This document shows positions 20,801 to 27,172 of a DNA stretch of 64,000 nucleotides, piece after piece. A program made the position numbers and the translations under genes. The DNA is from Flagellimonas myxillae (GTDB lineage Bacteria; Bacteroidota; Bacteroidia; Flavobacteriales; Flavobacteriaceae). The notes under the pieces are model-generated. The model was given only the letters and a program-made list of their open reading frames with translations, did not search any database and was not told the DNA's origin. Positions within the stretch are counted from its first letter, which is position 1. Each line of letters opens with the position of its first letter. The stretch covers positions 124,001-188,000 of the forward strand of contig NZ_JAMFLY010000002.1 in the NCBI RefSeq assembly GCF_023502235.1, read 5' to 3'.

Positions 20801-22588
20801 TAGAACGGTGTCCGAGCCATCAATAAGGTTGTTTCCATTTTCGTCCCGGTACCAAACGTAAGCATCAAAGTTATCCCCAGCATCCAAAAGCACATCATCA
20901 CCACAAAGCTGAACAGTTCGGGTAAAATTACAAGCCGAAAGGTCGTCCAACAGGAAGTTGGTGGCTCCAGGGGTGGTAAATCCACAATCATCAAAATCAG
21001 ACACACTGGGGTCGTCACTAATTTGGTTGCTGTTTATGATACCTTCGTAGGTGGAATAAGCAAGGTTCTCAATGATGTCAGTACAGGCATCAATAAAATC
21101 GAAACAGTTTTCTGCTACTCGTACCCTCATCCGTATTTCGGACACGGGATCACCCTCTTCTACCAAATTATCGGGAATATTAAACACCACCTCCCTTGTG
21201 GAAGAGTCATAAGTATAGGTGACTCCCGCGGGCATGGTAATCGTGGTTTCATCCAAGGTTACATTGGCAGGCAGTATATCCCTAATAGTGTAGTTGGTGG
21301 CATCGTCGTTTCCGGTGTTCACAAAGGAGAGTACATAATCCAGATATTGCCCTAGATTCACGCCCAGTCCTGTAATGTCGTTACCGCCGATATCCTCTAC
21401 CTTTTTCTCAAGTACAATGGTGGGCTCAATAATTTCCACCCCAAAGGTTACCAAGAAGGAAGCAAACCAGTCACCACTTGTTCCCAATCGGAGGGTTGCA
21501 CTGGTGTCACCATTGTCGATGATACTGTTACTTGGGTTGTTCAGGTCGAAGACATCCGAGTCAAAACCGATGGCGTTAGTACTGCTGACATTTCTTGTTG
21601 TAACATTGGCACCATCTTCAGAAATAGTGGAGTTGAAGAAGTTGTTATTTGGATTTGCGGCATCGGAGATGTCAGTGAAACTCGCACTACTGTTGGAAAC
21701 AATTCCAAAAGTATCTCCAGACAAAGAGGTCTCCCCTTCCAAAGTACTTACCCCAATTCTGGCGTTTACTGGCCCTGTTGGAATGGTATTAAATCCTGAA
21801 ACTGTAATATCGGCAGTTGAATTTCCCGATTGTGTGGTAATTCCTTCATACCCATCAAAAACGGAAATGTACTTTCCGGGTAGTGTTGGATTTTCATAAA
21901 TTACTACCAAGGTCCAACCTGCACAACCATAGGTAGTTGCACCCCTTGTTCCTCTAACGTTACCCACAAAATAATCTCCAGTGGGGTCGGCAAGGCCTTG
22001 TAGAACATTGGTTACGTTTTTGTAGCAGACATATGGGTCGTTGGGCAGGGTGTTGTAACCATTTACAATAATGTCATCTTCCTCTCCTACTGGGTCGGCG
22101 GCGGTATCGGCCTGAAGGTCGATATAAGTTGAGCTGCCAGGAACCCGAAATTTTACTTGGGTTACGTCGTAGTGGTTGGGGTCGTCCGTGTACCCGCTTA
22201 CGTACCGGCTTCTATGGTCACCATCCCGCTCTACGTCGTAGTTACCGGCCCAATACAGACCGGCCCAATAAATTTGGGAGCAGCTGGGCAACGACAGGGT
22301 TGAGCTACTGGAGTTAAAGGTTGAAGGGTCCGAATCGATATCCACATATTCAACATGCAGACTGTTGTTACTTCCGTTTCCGTTATAGGGCGTGTTTACG
22401 TCGTGCCCGTTGGACACACTGTTCATAACACTATTGGACAAGAAAGTGTAGTCCCCTTTAATATTTAGATAGGTGTTTCCGCCATCGTTTAAACGAGGGG
22501 TAAAAGGCACCTCTTGAGCCTGCATGGATTGACCGAGGCCAACGAAACAGGCAACACCTAGAAATAGCTTAAAAATTCGATTGGTCAT
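8870..22588 (-). CDS. sprB: SprB, giant repeat-built gliding-motility adhesin
   Basis: An exported protein of 4572 residues, roughly 470-480 kDa, one of the longest genes a bacterium carries. In order: a signal peptide (MTNRIFKLFLG...MQAQ); an N-terminal adhesin-type region with the IYWAGLYWAGNYD segment; a DUF11-like domain (about 400-540); then about 40 SprB-type repeats, each ending near a D-x-x-G/N-C signature such as VTDANGC, IRDANNC or VRDAFGC, covering most of the chain; and at the C terminus a gliding-motility-associated type B sorting domain starting VPDFFTPDGDGLNDTW. In F. johnsoniae SprB travels along the cell surface and drives gliding. ATG 22588 begins the signal peptide and lies one base after the sprD stop. 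Confidence 0.93.
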   Translation of the reverse strand: MTNRIFKLFLGVACFVGLGQSMQAQEVPFTPRLNDGGNTYLNIKGDYTFLSNSVMNSVSNGHDVNTPYNGNGSNNSLHVEYVDIDSDPSTFNSSSSTLSLPSCSQIYWAGLYWAGNYDVERDGDHRSRYVSGYTDDPNHYDVTQVKFRVPGSSTYIDLQADTAADPVGEEDDIIVNGYNTLPNDPYVCYKNVTNVLQGLADPTGDYFVGNVRGTRGATTYGCAGWTLVVIYENPTLPGKYISVFDGYEGITTQSGNSTADITVSGFNTIPTGPVNARIGVSTLEGETSLSGDTFGIVSNSSASFTDISDAANPNNNFFNSTISEDGANVTTRNVSSTNAIGFDSDVFDLNNPSNSIIDNGDTSATLRLGTSGDWFASFLVTFGVEIIEPTIVLEKKVEDIGGNDITGLGVNLGQYLDYVLSFVNTGNDDATNYTIRDILPANVTLDETTITMPAGVTYTYDSSTREVVFNIPDNLVEEGDPVSEIRMRVRVAENCFDFIDACTDIIENLAYSTYEGIINSNQISDDPSVSDFDDCGFTTPGATNFLLDDLSACNFTRTVQLCGDDVLLDAGDNFDAYVWYRDENGNNLIDGSDTVLNDGDPDGDPSTFLVSETGTFMVDKQVADPCKDFTEIIIVELFGTTQTNPITALINDTSNTVDGEIVVCPNDGAELPEIFLCGLNDTELIQVNIPDADSIEWEQLDESSCPAGTQDCANTDNSCTWNVVDTGNDFLASDAGQYRMVINYQNGCFSRFFFNIYKNPLDPQYTSRDIICNSDGNITVTNMPIDYEFRLIDQTTSTVLVPYNANPSFDITTNGAYMVEMRQQGVTDGCVFVLDNIGILNRDFQVDVVPRDTDCNGLGEIAISILNVEPQYYYEISQGGTVVDTFGPSADNNYTFENLNDGVYDVDISTDDGCVYSEQVTINDLTDLDLTARVSQHITCREGNIQMDSSGGQTPHTYAIWSYVNESGTTITSYPTVGDIPASAYQTSVIFDILDPGDYTFVVVDRNNCHSISNTVTIYFEPSVDYTTTATDETCFGAEDGTISFNLISTNGYQVEFFLIDDATGLEIASNTSGLFTNLPQGDYTVRLNQRKGSASCDYFENYSISGPTSGVSGDAVLIQDYTCLQDGIIEAQNVVGGTPPYEYSIDGVNFVSGAGAETFSNLTNGSYAITIRDANNCTFTTNSIVLDPLNPPTDLTFSATTPSCPTLTSDVTVTVVDGNTPFVFEITAPAAVAATSTTGNSADFDGLAPGTYTFRVTDDKGCVYDESFTINPVSQIAVAGNLVSNVTCFNDTDGEVDFAVSDFNTDYNYSVTGPSNFSGNNQTGGTISLTGLDDGTYTIIVTDNLTGCTATTDVTVNAPAAALTLAAAETQPTCPTDGSVILTSTGGWGGNTFTLTNPDTSVFGTNSTGQFNGLSQAGTYTATVTDANGCVVNTNFTLNAAVPPVMAIVPNDTCYDDAVGLTLTANVTSGGDGNYQYSLNGGAFGPANVFTGLTSGTYTIDVQDGNNCTDSASITINPELTVSATAANITACGTDTDVDIVAAGGDGNYVYAIVADGVTPTGGDFAATNPVTLTGAGDYDVYVRDNNGGTGFCEASFDITVVQDAPLTITPSFTPVSCFGGSDGSISMVAAGGEAPYEYSIDNGANYQVSGNFVNLSQGTYNLRIRDANNCETTGTITVTEPNQLVAEAQQTQSYTCLQLGEISVGSVTPTSGGSGDYQYNINGGPWTASTTGGTIFTGLTDGTYSIQVRDANAIGCTITLPDVIIAPLPAEPTLSTSITYNCDGTGEITVLPNDPTYTYSLNSGAFQANNLFSGVAVGTHTIDVDYGSDCIVQTTVTVEPGNAFNSSITAFSDISCNAGTDGSITFEVENFDAVNGFEYQVNGGGYSAPQMASPITIPGLAAGNYTIEVRDVLDNSCIVTLNQTLSEPTPVVASASITSVMTCTNGGATITASAAGGTPAYEYQLEDNIGTVLTAYQTSNVFAGLAAGDYIVRARDTNLCEDPIDAAITVVAPTPITFTSTETACYSGSNDGTIQVDVTAGNGDYQFSLNGGPWITPTPATATTHTFVGLAAGNYTINVRDGFGCTGTLQNVTINDALVATVDVVDISTCADGSITVTASGGVPTLEYAFVPTTTSPTGLFSTTNTFAVTAGNDGDYDVYVRDNSATVPFCEFMETVTVNPATPLTVTNTPTDPDCHDGTGSIEVDIASGIAPFTIQIVDLDNGGAGNLTDTNVLVTNRTYYNLLTGDYTVTITDSTGCTVSETPINIANPDELTATILGVTPASCTGDPNDFGFEFTAYPGTLGTIEFSADGGATWIGDNSVPGTTDRFTGYNSGDVVNPSMRTVDGLGNTVCQTDFPPFIIPYPLDDLDITIAAIIVNCNELQVTVQGSQGTPNYQYTYSDDPMNFDPVTPAVSWSTPARGLADPEIFTGLVPGRTYVFYVRDAAGCVRQSNVNVNDLITVPLEITSSFTPSCDGASNGSITYTVTDNQAPFGTEFRWTVYDMTTGVPVAVANSGGNVPYTSPQDVTVNGLGAGNYFIEVVEVDGGVDSCVGATENELLEELDPLTGTPVVLQNISCDNPGLIQVQSPFGGGGTYTYTVTGPAPFVTITSTSDNPIEIPANSPAGNYDVTMEDQYGCSSPLGTVALTLTPNPTIDSTNVDNCSDPATVTINATSGAAQIFYSLDGGATYLDNGGVFNNVSAGTYNISILDSNGCTDAGMVTVHPVLEVDVALTKLLDCSVSPDAEITIEVLAGSGDYDYQITDGGGTVVARTALPSNPFVFSTTTVENYSITVFDNLTSTPCTRVFNIPVVPAVMPTFNITSTSDVTCNGAHDGTIDVAAVDAGTGPYTFEIISGPGSSAVFPIAPTTSNATTASFTGLEGTAAGITYTIEITAANGCTSTQTQTITQPDVLANINTSVVEFGCATGNNMDNATITVDTASITGGSGNYVIYEFINDQGTVPTGDDVVVQVGPNNVYTETNTAGGSYIINVYDDNGCEGTVAETIDPFDELVSAAIAVDAVATCVTGEDITITANGSITNSTATPVNYEFRLLPAGVFQASGSFTGLAVGTHNFEVRNTVTGCVLATSHTVADPEVLDLVVTNTTDITCFGDTNGTVELDLQDAATITYASATTYTLYYDINNTPGNLADDVVTAGGDADGNFTITGLAAGNYFIEVTDTNPPGSACVYTEAFAIGGPSAGISANTQVTQVTCALNDGIIEVINPAGGWGGYTYFVDLASNPAPTFPGSYQVSPQFTGLAGGGGAGTDYQVWVADSSGCEFQLPNVNLVDPTPITATLQINQENCTALQGEIEVVGTAGGQGGNYTYQLVRNGGDLGSPQTATVFSGLGAGSYEVRITDQWSCTTTVGPVVLLDEMVATATVVKPIDCTVDPGGHITINVTGGSANLTFDVLFPDGFTTANNATGVFTGLTQAGTYTFTITDGNTVTPCVVVITQDLDAPVSPVINDVIMDPVNCNGGSDGSLTVELDPITTVNPVYTYELYEMSNLAVPYRVAQTSNVFDNLPQGDYRVRVISGRSCDDFFDQTVTEPTALMTSASATAFVCNANNAVNTSTITVTASGGTGPYLYSIDNVNFQASNTFEIVDNGAVQNITAYVTDANACAQTAVVAPIQPINVFTTAVSQNIAISCASPEEVLVTVTDDGNPGNTYTFELLPVGNPSGSLTATPTNVTANFELTQPGSYTFRITDNATGCYVDTAPYDIAPYDLIEVVATPTAPAVCFGDTNGALEINVTGYTGAYDYEVFNASGVTTGVTGSANTTTNPLSIPGFPGGNYFVRVTQTANPLCVEDSNTITIASPDMALAATPIEVANVTCANNLGEIEVSPTGGFAPYNIQLTNTTTAQVYNMTNVVSFVFQGLSAGLFDVEITDSAGCVINEPITLVQPTPITADIDATPTNLVCFGDTNATVSAINVLNGRGVYQYVLNIYDTTGTTIVSNSGAQSNPVFNNLGAGVYSITVSDGWSCDVETAQVTITEPVEVFANLVQLSQLTCTTQAQIELTASGGTGPYEYSTDGVLYNNMAGGNTHTFSVPAGSYQYFVRDAFGCDAMISNQVTVEPIVPLDVIIDDSAATINCTGEASATIIADAVGGLGNYSYELFSDPGLTSSVAGPQTNGDFRGLIAGTYYVHVTSMDCQVTSAAIDIIDPAPLQIDRQESTDVTCSGLEDGTITVEVSGGTGDIYYAITPNLDQFDTVGTFEDLAPGIYDVIAQDRNGCFETFQFEILQPEPLQAQAINVMHEVCFNSADGEFELDITGGTAPYFSSLNSNADTDYIQDQVLFQNLPAGMHVVFVRDAQGCETNVIVEINPGVNLVAEVTPIYECDGNLPTNRLDIVFEDTSVIADVMYAIDSTDPADLQLTSDFMNIAPGDHFLTIAHANGCINTIDFSITGYEPLTLVLENSNINEITAVAAGGLEDYTFIFDGVDNGTDNTYIINRTDTYVVTVIDQNGCEVTMEIFMEFIDIEVPDFFTPDGDGLNDTWLPDNLEAFPNVLMIIFDRYGRELYRMRYGDTGWDGIYNNSELPTGDYWYIIKLQGENDDRELVGHFTLYRQ

Positions 22589-22589
22589 T

Positions 22590-24647
22590 TTAACTATTGA
22601 GCTTTGGTTTAACCCGCATAATCCACATTTCGTCATCATACGAGGCATTTAGTTTGGAATAGTATGAGGTAAGGGCATTGGTCCAGTTCTCATGCTTTTT
22701 GAGATAGACATACCTAAGGTTATTTTCAGGGTTGATAAAGTAGCTGGCATTTAAGCCACTGGCATTAAGCTTCTTTACAAATCTTTTAGCGTTCGAAGGC
22801 TTTTCAAAAACATTGGCAATGATGTAGAAACCAGAGCCCAAGCCATTTATCTTATAGGTTTTGAAGGTGACTTTATCTCCTTTGTCCCCCGATGTTTTAG
22901 ACACGTTTTTCGTCAAGGTATTGTCACCGTATTTGGAACTTGAATTCGAAGAAACCGGGTTGAACCCGTCATTGGAATCCACCCCATTTACATTCATAAC
23001 CCAGGCATCTCCGTTGTAGGCCCCATTCATTTGGGAGTTATATGCGTCAATGGCAGCACCCTTATTCCTGAAACTTTCCAAATACACGTAGATCATGCCA
23101 TTTTCGGGATTCACAAAAGAATCGGCCTTGAAGTTTTGCGCCTGCAATTTGTCAACAAAGGCATCGGCGTTGGTTGGGTTTTTGAATACATTGGCGATGA
23201 GGTAATGGCCGCTTTCCACATTGGGAATGCTGAAGGGCCTGAACCTTGCATTTTTGCTGGCCGTAGTCCTAACCGTTTTATCCCGCTTTATGGTGGATGT
23301 CTTTACTACAGCGTCATTTTTATCGTCGTTAAGTCGAATAACCTTTTTGGCGGCAGTTGTGTTGGACAATCCATGATTCGCAAGCGGTTGGACCGGGCGT
23401 TTGGAGATGATATCCATGCTGTCCATATTGGCGAAATAGACCTCTTTTGCTTTTTTCTCCAATTCGGGCATTTCTCCCCTGGTTTCCCTTCTCACCATTT
23501 TCATGACGGTTTCAAAGCGTCTTTCCAGATCATGCTCCCTAGCTGTTTCAATAGAGTCTTGGCGAAATAACAACTCGTCCAGAATGGCGTCATTTTCGGC
23601 TAATTTGTTTTTCAAGCGCGCTATTTCCAAGTCTTTTTCGGTCAGGCTCAGGGTTTCTTCTGGGGTTTCATCAGCTTCGGCCAATTCATCTTCCTCGTCC
23701 AGCAGCACTCTGTTTTCCGTAAGGTTTGGAGTAAAGGAATAAGCCAAGGAAACTTCATGGCTTACCCCGAAGTTTTCAAAATTGCTGGATAGCCCTTTTT
23801 CAACGGTGTATCCTACGGAAAGGTTTTTGTTCAGATTGAAACCTAGACCGGCGGAGGCTCCATAGAAATCGTCGTACCCGGCTTGGATCCACCCTAGTTT
23901 TGGAAGATCAAGGATAAGGTTACCCCCTAGGGTGACGTCGTTTTCACCAATCTTTCTAGCTCTAGCCAAGGGCATTAAACGGCCTTCTTCCAAAATACCG
24001 CCTGCATTTTTGAGCTTGTGGGTATATTGTATGTGACCGGAATACGTCTTTTCATTGAATTCGGTAACCGACTCACTGGATTTTAAGTTGTAATCAAAAA
24101 GGTTTTCGGCGTATCCCCCAAAATCAAAGTTTCCGTAGGAAATATTGAACCCGGGTTGGAACAATACCAACGAACTGCTTTCTAAGGAGTTCAAGAAGGG
24201 GTCATTGTCCAAGGCATTGGCGCGATCTTGGTTGAACGAACTTTGATAGTATGAAATATTGGCACCAAATGTAAAGTTACTTTTTGGGCTCAAACGAACT
24301 CCATAGGCATAGTTGGCGTGCACCCCAAAGTTGTTGAACAGCCCCTCCCTATTAGTAAAAAGACTAAGGCCAACCCCGCTTCTATCGCTTACCCTACCGC
24401 TATAGCTTAAGAAGTAAACCTGATTGTTGTCATCAAAAGATACCGATTGGTTTCTATGAAATAGGTTAACGTATGATTTATCCTCCCTAACCGTGGAAAA
24501 GGTAGGGTTGATCAAAAACCTGTTGAATTTTAGCAGGTTCTGCGAGGGTACATCATACACCACAAAAGGGTTCTCTTCCTGGGCGCGTACTCCAGAAAAA
24601 GACAGCAGAATAAGGGTTAGTAATAGTAGAGGTTTGTAGGTGCGCAT
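22590..24647 (-). CDS. sprD: SprD-like protein: PorP/SprF barrel with two C-terminal SPOR-like domains
   Basis: A 685-residue exported protein, placed where F. johnsoniae has sprD. The signal peptide ends VRAQ. Residues about 25-310 form a PorP/SprF-like beta-barrel (LKFNRFLINPTFSTV start, glycine-rich alternating strands). An acidic and helical coiled-coil-prone linker follows (about 320-410). The C-terminal part has two similar SPOR-like units: GHYLIANVFKNPTNADAFVDK with YVYLESF, and GFYIIANVFEKPSNAKRFVKK with YVYLKKH. SPOR domains bind peptidoglycan glycan strands, so the protein could tie an outer-membrane SprB complex to the cell wall. It starts 5 bases after sprC and stops one base before sprB. 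The sprD name rests mainly on gene order. Confidence 0.8.
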   Translation of the reverse strand: MRTYKPLLLLTLILLSFSGVRAQEENPFVVYDVPSQNLLKFNRFLINPTFSTVREDKSYVNLFHRNQSVSFDDNNQVYFLSYSGRVSDRSGVGLSLFTNREGLFNNFGVHANYAYGVRLSPKSNFTFGANISYYQSSFNQDRANALDNDPFLNSLESSSLVLFQPGFNISYGNFDFGGYAENLFDYNLKSSESVTEFNEKTYSGHIQYTHKLKNAGGILEEGRLMPLARARKIGENDVTLGGNLILDLPKLGWIQAGYDDFYGASAGLGFNLNKNLSVGYTVEKGLSSNFENFGVSHEVSLAYSFTPNLTENRVLLDEEDELAEADETPEETLSLTEKDLEIARLKNKLAENDAILDELLFRQDSIETAREHDLERRFETVMKMVRRETRGEMPELEKKAKEVYFANMDSMDIISKRPVQPLANHGLSNTTAAKKVIRLNDDKNDAVVKTSTIKRDKTVRTTASKNARFRPFSIPNVESGHYLIANVFKNPTNADAFVDKLQAQNFKADSFVNPENGMIYVYLESFRNKGAAIDAYNSQMNGAYNGDAWVMNVNGVDSNDGFNPVSSNSSSKYGDNTLTKNVSKTSGDKGDKVTFKTYKINGLGSGFYIIANVFEKPSNAKRFVKKLNASGLNASYFINPENNLRYVYLKKHENWTNALTSYYSKLNASYDDEMWIMRVKPKLNS

Positions 24648-24652
24648 TCGCT

Positions 24653-26914
24653 TTATCTAATGACTGTTATGGTTCCTTGTTTCAGACTTTCTCCTTCGCG
24701 GGTTACCTTGTAGTAGAAAATCATGTTTAGTTTGTTGAATTGTGTTGTGGATTCTGGCCAGTTGTTTTCGTAGTTCGTCTGGCTAAATACTTCCTTCCCT
24801 CGCTCATCATAAATGGTTACGAGTACATCGTCCTGTCTTGAATAACTGTTTGGCAACACCCACAGGTCGTTTATACCATCACCATTGGCCGTTATCACAT
24901 TGGGGATGGCGAACATATCCCTATAGGTAACCGTGATTACCCGATTGATAGTACAGTTTCCAAAACTCGCTACCAATAGGTACTCGCCCTCGTCCTGAAA
25001 ACCATAGGAATCCAAAGAGCCCAAAAGATTGTTGTCAGCATCAAACCACTGATAAGACTCGGCCCCGCTGGCGGTGATTGTTCCTGTTTCTCCCTCAACA
25101 ATAACAAGCTCTTCAGCCTGATCTAAGCTTAAAAGGGATTCGTCAAATGTGTTGATAGTAATCTCGTTGGAGACTATAGGGCAGTCATGGGTTAGAATCC
25201 GTAATTGGTATACACCTGCCTCGGCGGCGGTTATGCTTTCCGTTGATGTGTCAATAACAACCCCATCCTTTAACCATTCAAAAGTTTCATCTGAAAGGCT
25301 TTCCGAACTGTCAAACCGAATTGGGTCAGCTCCTTCGCACAACACAGTGCCGTTGGAAGTGATGGCCAAGGAAGTACTGGTGGACATTACCACATCAAGG
25401 TCGTTAGAGGCGGCAGTGAAAGCACCGACTGTTCCTTCCAAGGAATACCCTCCGTTGTTTTCAAAGTCGTTAATAGTTATGGTTCTGGAAGTTTCTCCAG
25501 AGATGGGTGTCCCATCGTGCATCCATTGATACACAAAGGAACCTTCCAGTTCCGAGGTAACATCGGTTCTGGAGCCAGTATCGCTAACGGCGTTAATTCT
25601 TAAAAGATTAAGGGTTACACCCGCAGTCTGACATGAACTATAAGCACCTACATATTCTACCACAAACTCAAAAGATTCGGGAGCTTCCACTGTTGTGGTC
25701 TCAGAATCAATTGGGGAAGAAGCACATCCACCTCCGGTTTCAGTTACCCTAACAAAATAGTTTCCGGTTTCACTGATTTCCAAAGTAGAACTTGTTGCAT
25801 CGGCTATTGGCGCCCCGTCTTTATACCATTGATAGTAAGGTGTAGCTGCTGTTGAGGAAGAAGAAAGCGTAGTGGTTTGTGAAGGCAAAAGCACGATGCT
25901 GGCTTCGTTTTGCCTGTCCACTTCAAAGTCTCCCAGATTTCTGATGGTTACTGAAGCTGAACGTTCCAAACAAGCTGAAGGACCGTCAATTTCCACTTCA
26001 TAAACCCCTTCAAAACCGGCTGAACCTGTATTTACATTATACGTGCTTTGCTCCAAAGTGGGTCCAGCAACAATAGATCCATCCTTGAACCAGGTATAGG
26101 TTAAGCCCATACCGCTGATACTGGCTTCCAATTGCCGGGTGTCACCAACACAAAGGCCAAAGTCATCGGATCCATTGATGGCAATTCCAGAGCTGGTACC
26201 CGTAGTGATTTCTATGGTATTGGAAAGCGTATTGGCCGAACCCGAACAGACCGAACCATAATCCAATTCCACATAATACATGCCCGGTGTAGAAACAGTA
26301 ATGCTCGCACCTTTTTCTGCGAGCAATGTACCGCTTCGGTACCAGTTGTAGATGTATGTATCCGCATTTGGAATGTTGTGCGGCTCCAGGGTTATATCCC
26401 CACCTCCGCAGAGTTGTATCCCTCCTCCAGGGGGAATGTCACCGCTTCCATCTTGACTTATAAGCAAGGGTGAACTGTAATCCACATAGTGCATAGGATA
26501 TGCATCTGATGGAGGACTTGTTTTGGCCGGATTGGTACTTCGAACCCTCATTTTGTAGGACTCACCCCGTACATCTGTGGGTACGGCGAATTCGAATTCA
26601 AAATCAAAAGAGGTGTTTTTGTCACTTACCCGGGCCAATTCCACTGGTGACCCAAAGTTTCCATTGGAATCGGACAATTCGAGCACAAAATCGTTGTCAG
26701 GAGCCACCAAAGGCGGATTCCAAGTGAAATTCACAAAATATTCGTTGAAACTTTCGGAAGCGCAAGCGGCTGTCCAGGCAGAGTTACCTGCCAAATTTGG
26801 GTTGTCCGCTGCAACAGGCTTGTTGAGTACTTGTGCATTAAGCGTGTTTGCGGCAAACATTACTGTTGCAAACACCATTGCAAAAATGCCATTATATGAA
26901 GTAGTTTTCCTCAT
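24653..26914 (-). CDS. sprC: SprC-like secreted protein with Ig-like repeats and type B sorting domain
   Basis: A 753-residue exported protein. After a signal peptide ending LNAQ comes an N-terminal domain (about 45-150), then about five Ig/PKD-like domains marked by cysteines and YTWFKDG, YYQWYKDG, YQWMHDG and FEWLKDG segments. The C terminus (about 665-753) is a gliding-motility-associated sorting domain with FAIPNVITANGDGINDLW and a closing FYYKVTREGESLKQGTITVIR-like strand set. The sequence shows it is a T9SS cargo; the sprC name comes from its position as first gene of a sprC-D-B-F operon. The leader is about 100 bases long. Confidence 0.82.
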   Translation of the reverse strand: MRKTTSYNGIFAMVFATVMFAANTLNAQVLNKPVAADNPNLAGNSAWTAACASESFNEYFVNFTWNPPLVAPDNDFVLELSDSNGNFGSPVELARVSDKNTSFDFEFEFAVPTDVRGESYKMRVRSTNPAKTSPPSDAYPMHYVDYSSPLLISQDGSGDIPPGGGIQLCGGGDITLEPHNIPNADTYIYNWYRSGTLLAEKGASITVSTPGMYYVELDYGSVCSGSANTLSNTIEITTGTSSGIAINGSDDFGLCVGDTRQLEASISGMGLTYTWFKDGSIVAGPTLEQSTYNVNTGSAGFEGVYEVEIDGPSACLERSASVTIRNLGDFEVDRQNEASIVLLPSQTTTLSSSSTAATPYYQWYKDGAPIADATSSTLEISETGNYFVRVTETGGGCASSPIDSETTTVEAPESFEFVVEYVGAYSSCQTAGVTLNLLRINAVSDTGSRTDVTSELEGSFVYQWMHDGTPISGETSRTITINDFENNGGYSLEGTVGAFTAASNDLDVVMSTSTSLAITSNGTVLCEGADPIRFDSSESLSDETFEWLKDGVVIDTSTESITAAEAGVYQLRILTHDCPIVSNEITINTFDESLLSLDQAEELVIVEGETGTITASGAESYQWFDADNNLLGSLDSYGFQDEGEYLLVASFGNCTINRVITVTYRDMFAIPNVITANGDGINDLWVLPNSYSRQDDVLVTIYDERGKEVFSQTNYENNWPESTTQFNKLNMIFYYKVTREGESLKQGTITVIR

Positions 26915-27023
26915 CAGCGTTAGTTTTAAGGGTTATGGCAATACCGCCTATGTTGTGCCCCTTATCGTTGTTCAGTTGTTAAGGCGCTTGAAACGCCCAC
27001 TATTCCATATAATGTTCTAATAA

Positions 27024-27031
27024 CAAATATG
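27024..27031 (-). promoter_or_regulatory. Possible -7 box of the spr operon
   Basis: Minus-strand CATATTTG matches seven of eight positions of TAnnTTTG and lies 109 bases before the sprC start. No clear -33 box. It is the best candidate in the 258-bp sprC/glnS gap. Confidence 0.3.
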
Positions 27032-27146
27032 ATTTTATTTTCGTCGAACGGAAAGATATTGTTGTAGGGGGCGGTAAAAGTGTTGTGAAATGGCTTTCTT
27101 TGTATACACCAAATCGTTTGGAATAGCTATAAACCCTACATTTTAC

Positions 27147-27154
27147 TACATTTG
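27147..27154 (+). promoter_or_regulatory. Promoter -7 box of glnS
   Basis: TACATTTG fits TAnnTTTG exactly, 18 bases before the glnS ATG. A TTTG at 27117 is farther upstream than the normal -33 spacing. Confidence 0.55.
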
Positions 27155-27172
27155 CGCCTCAATTTTTAACCT

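Noticed and set aside
8870..22588. Many rightward open frames inside the sprB region and the repeated DNA of its repeats as a possible CRISPR-like array
   Set aside because: The rightward frames are shadows of one continuous coding frame with constant repeat signatures; the repeats are divergent protein repeats of about 80-100 residues, not short identical DNA repeats with spacers.
22589..22648. Longer N terminus for sprB, up to 22648
   Set aside because: It would overlap sprD and put 20 residues before a normal signal peptide; the ATG at 22588 is directly at the signal peptide.
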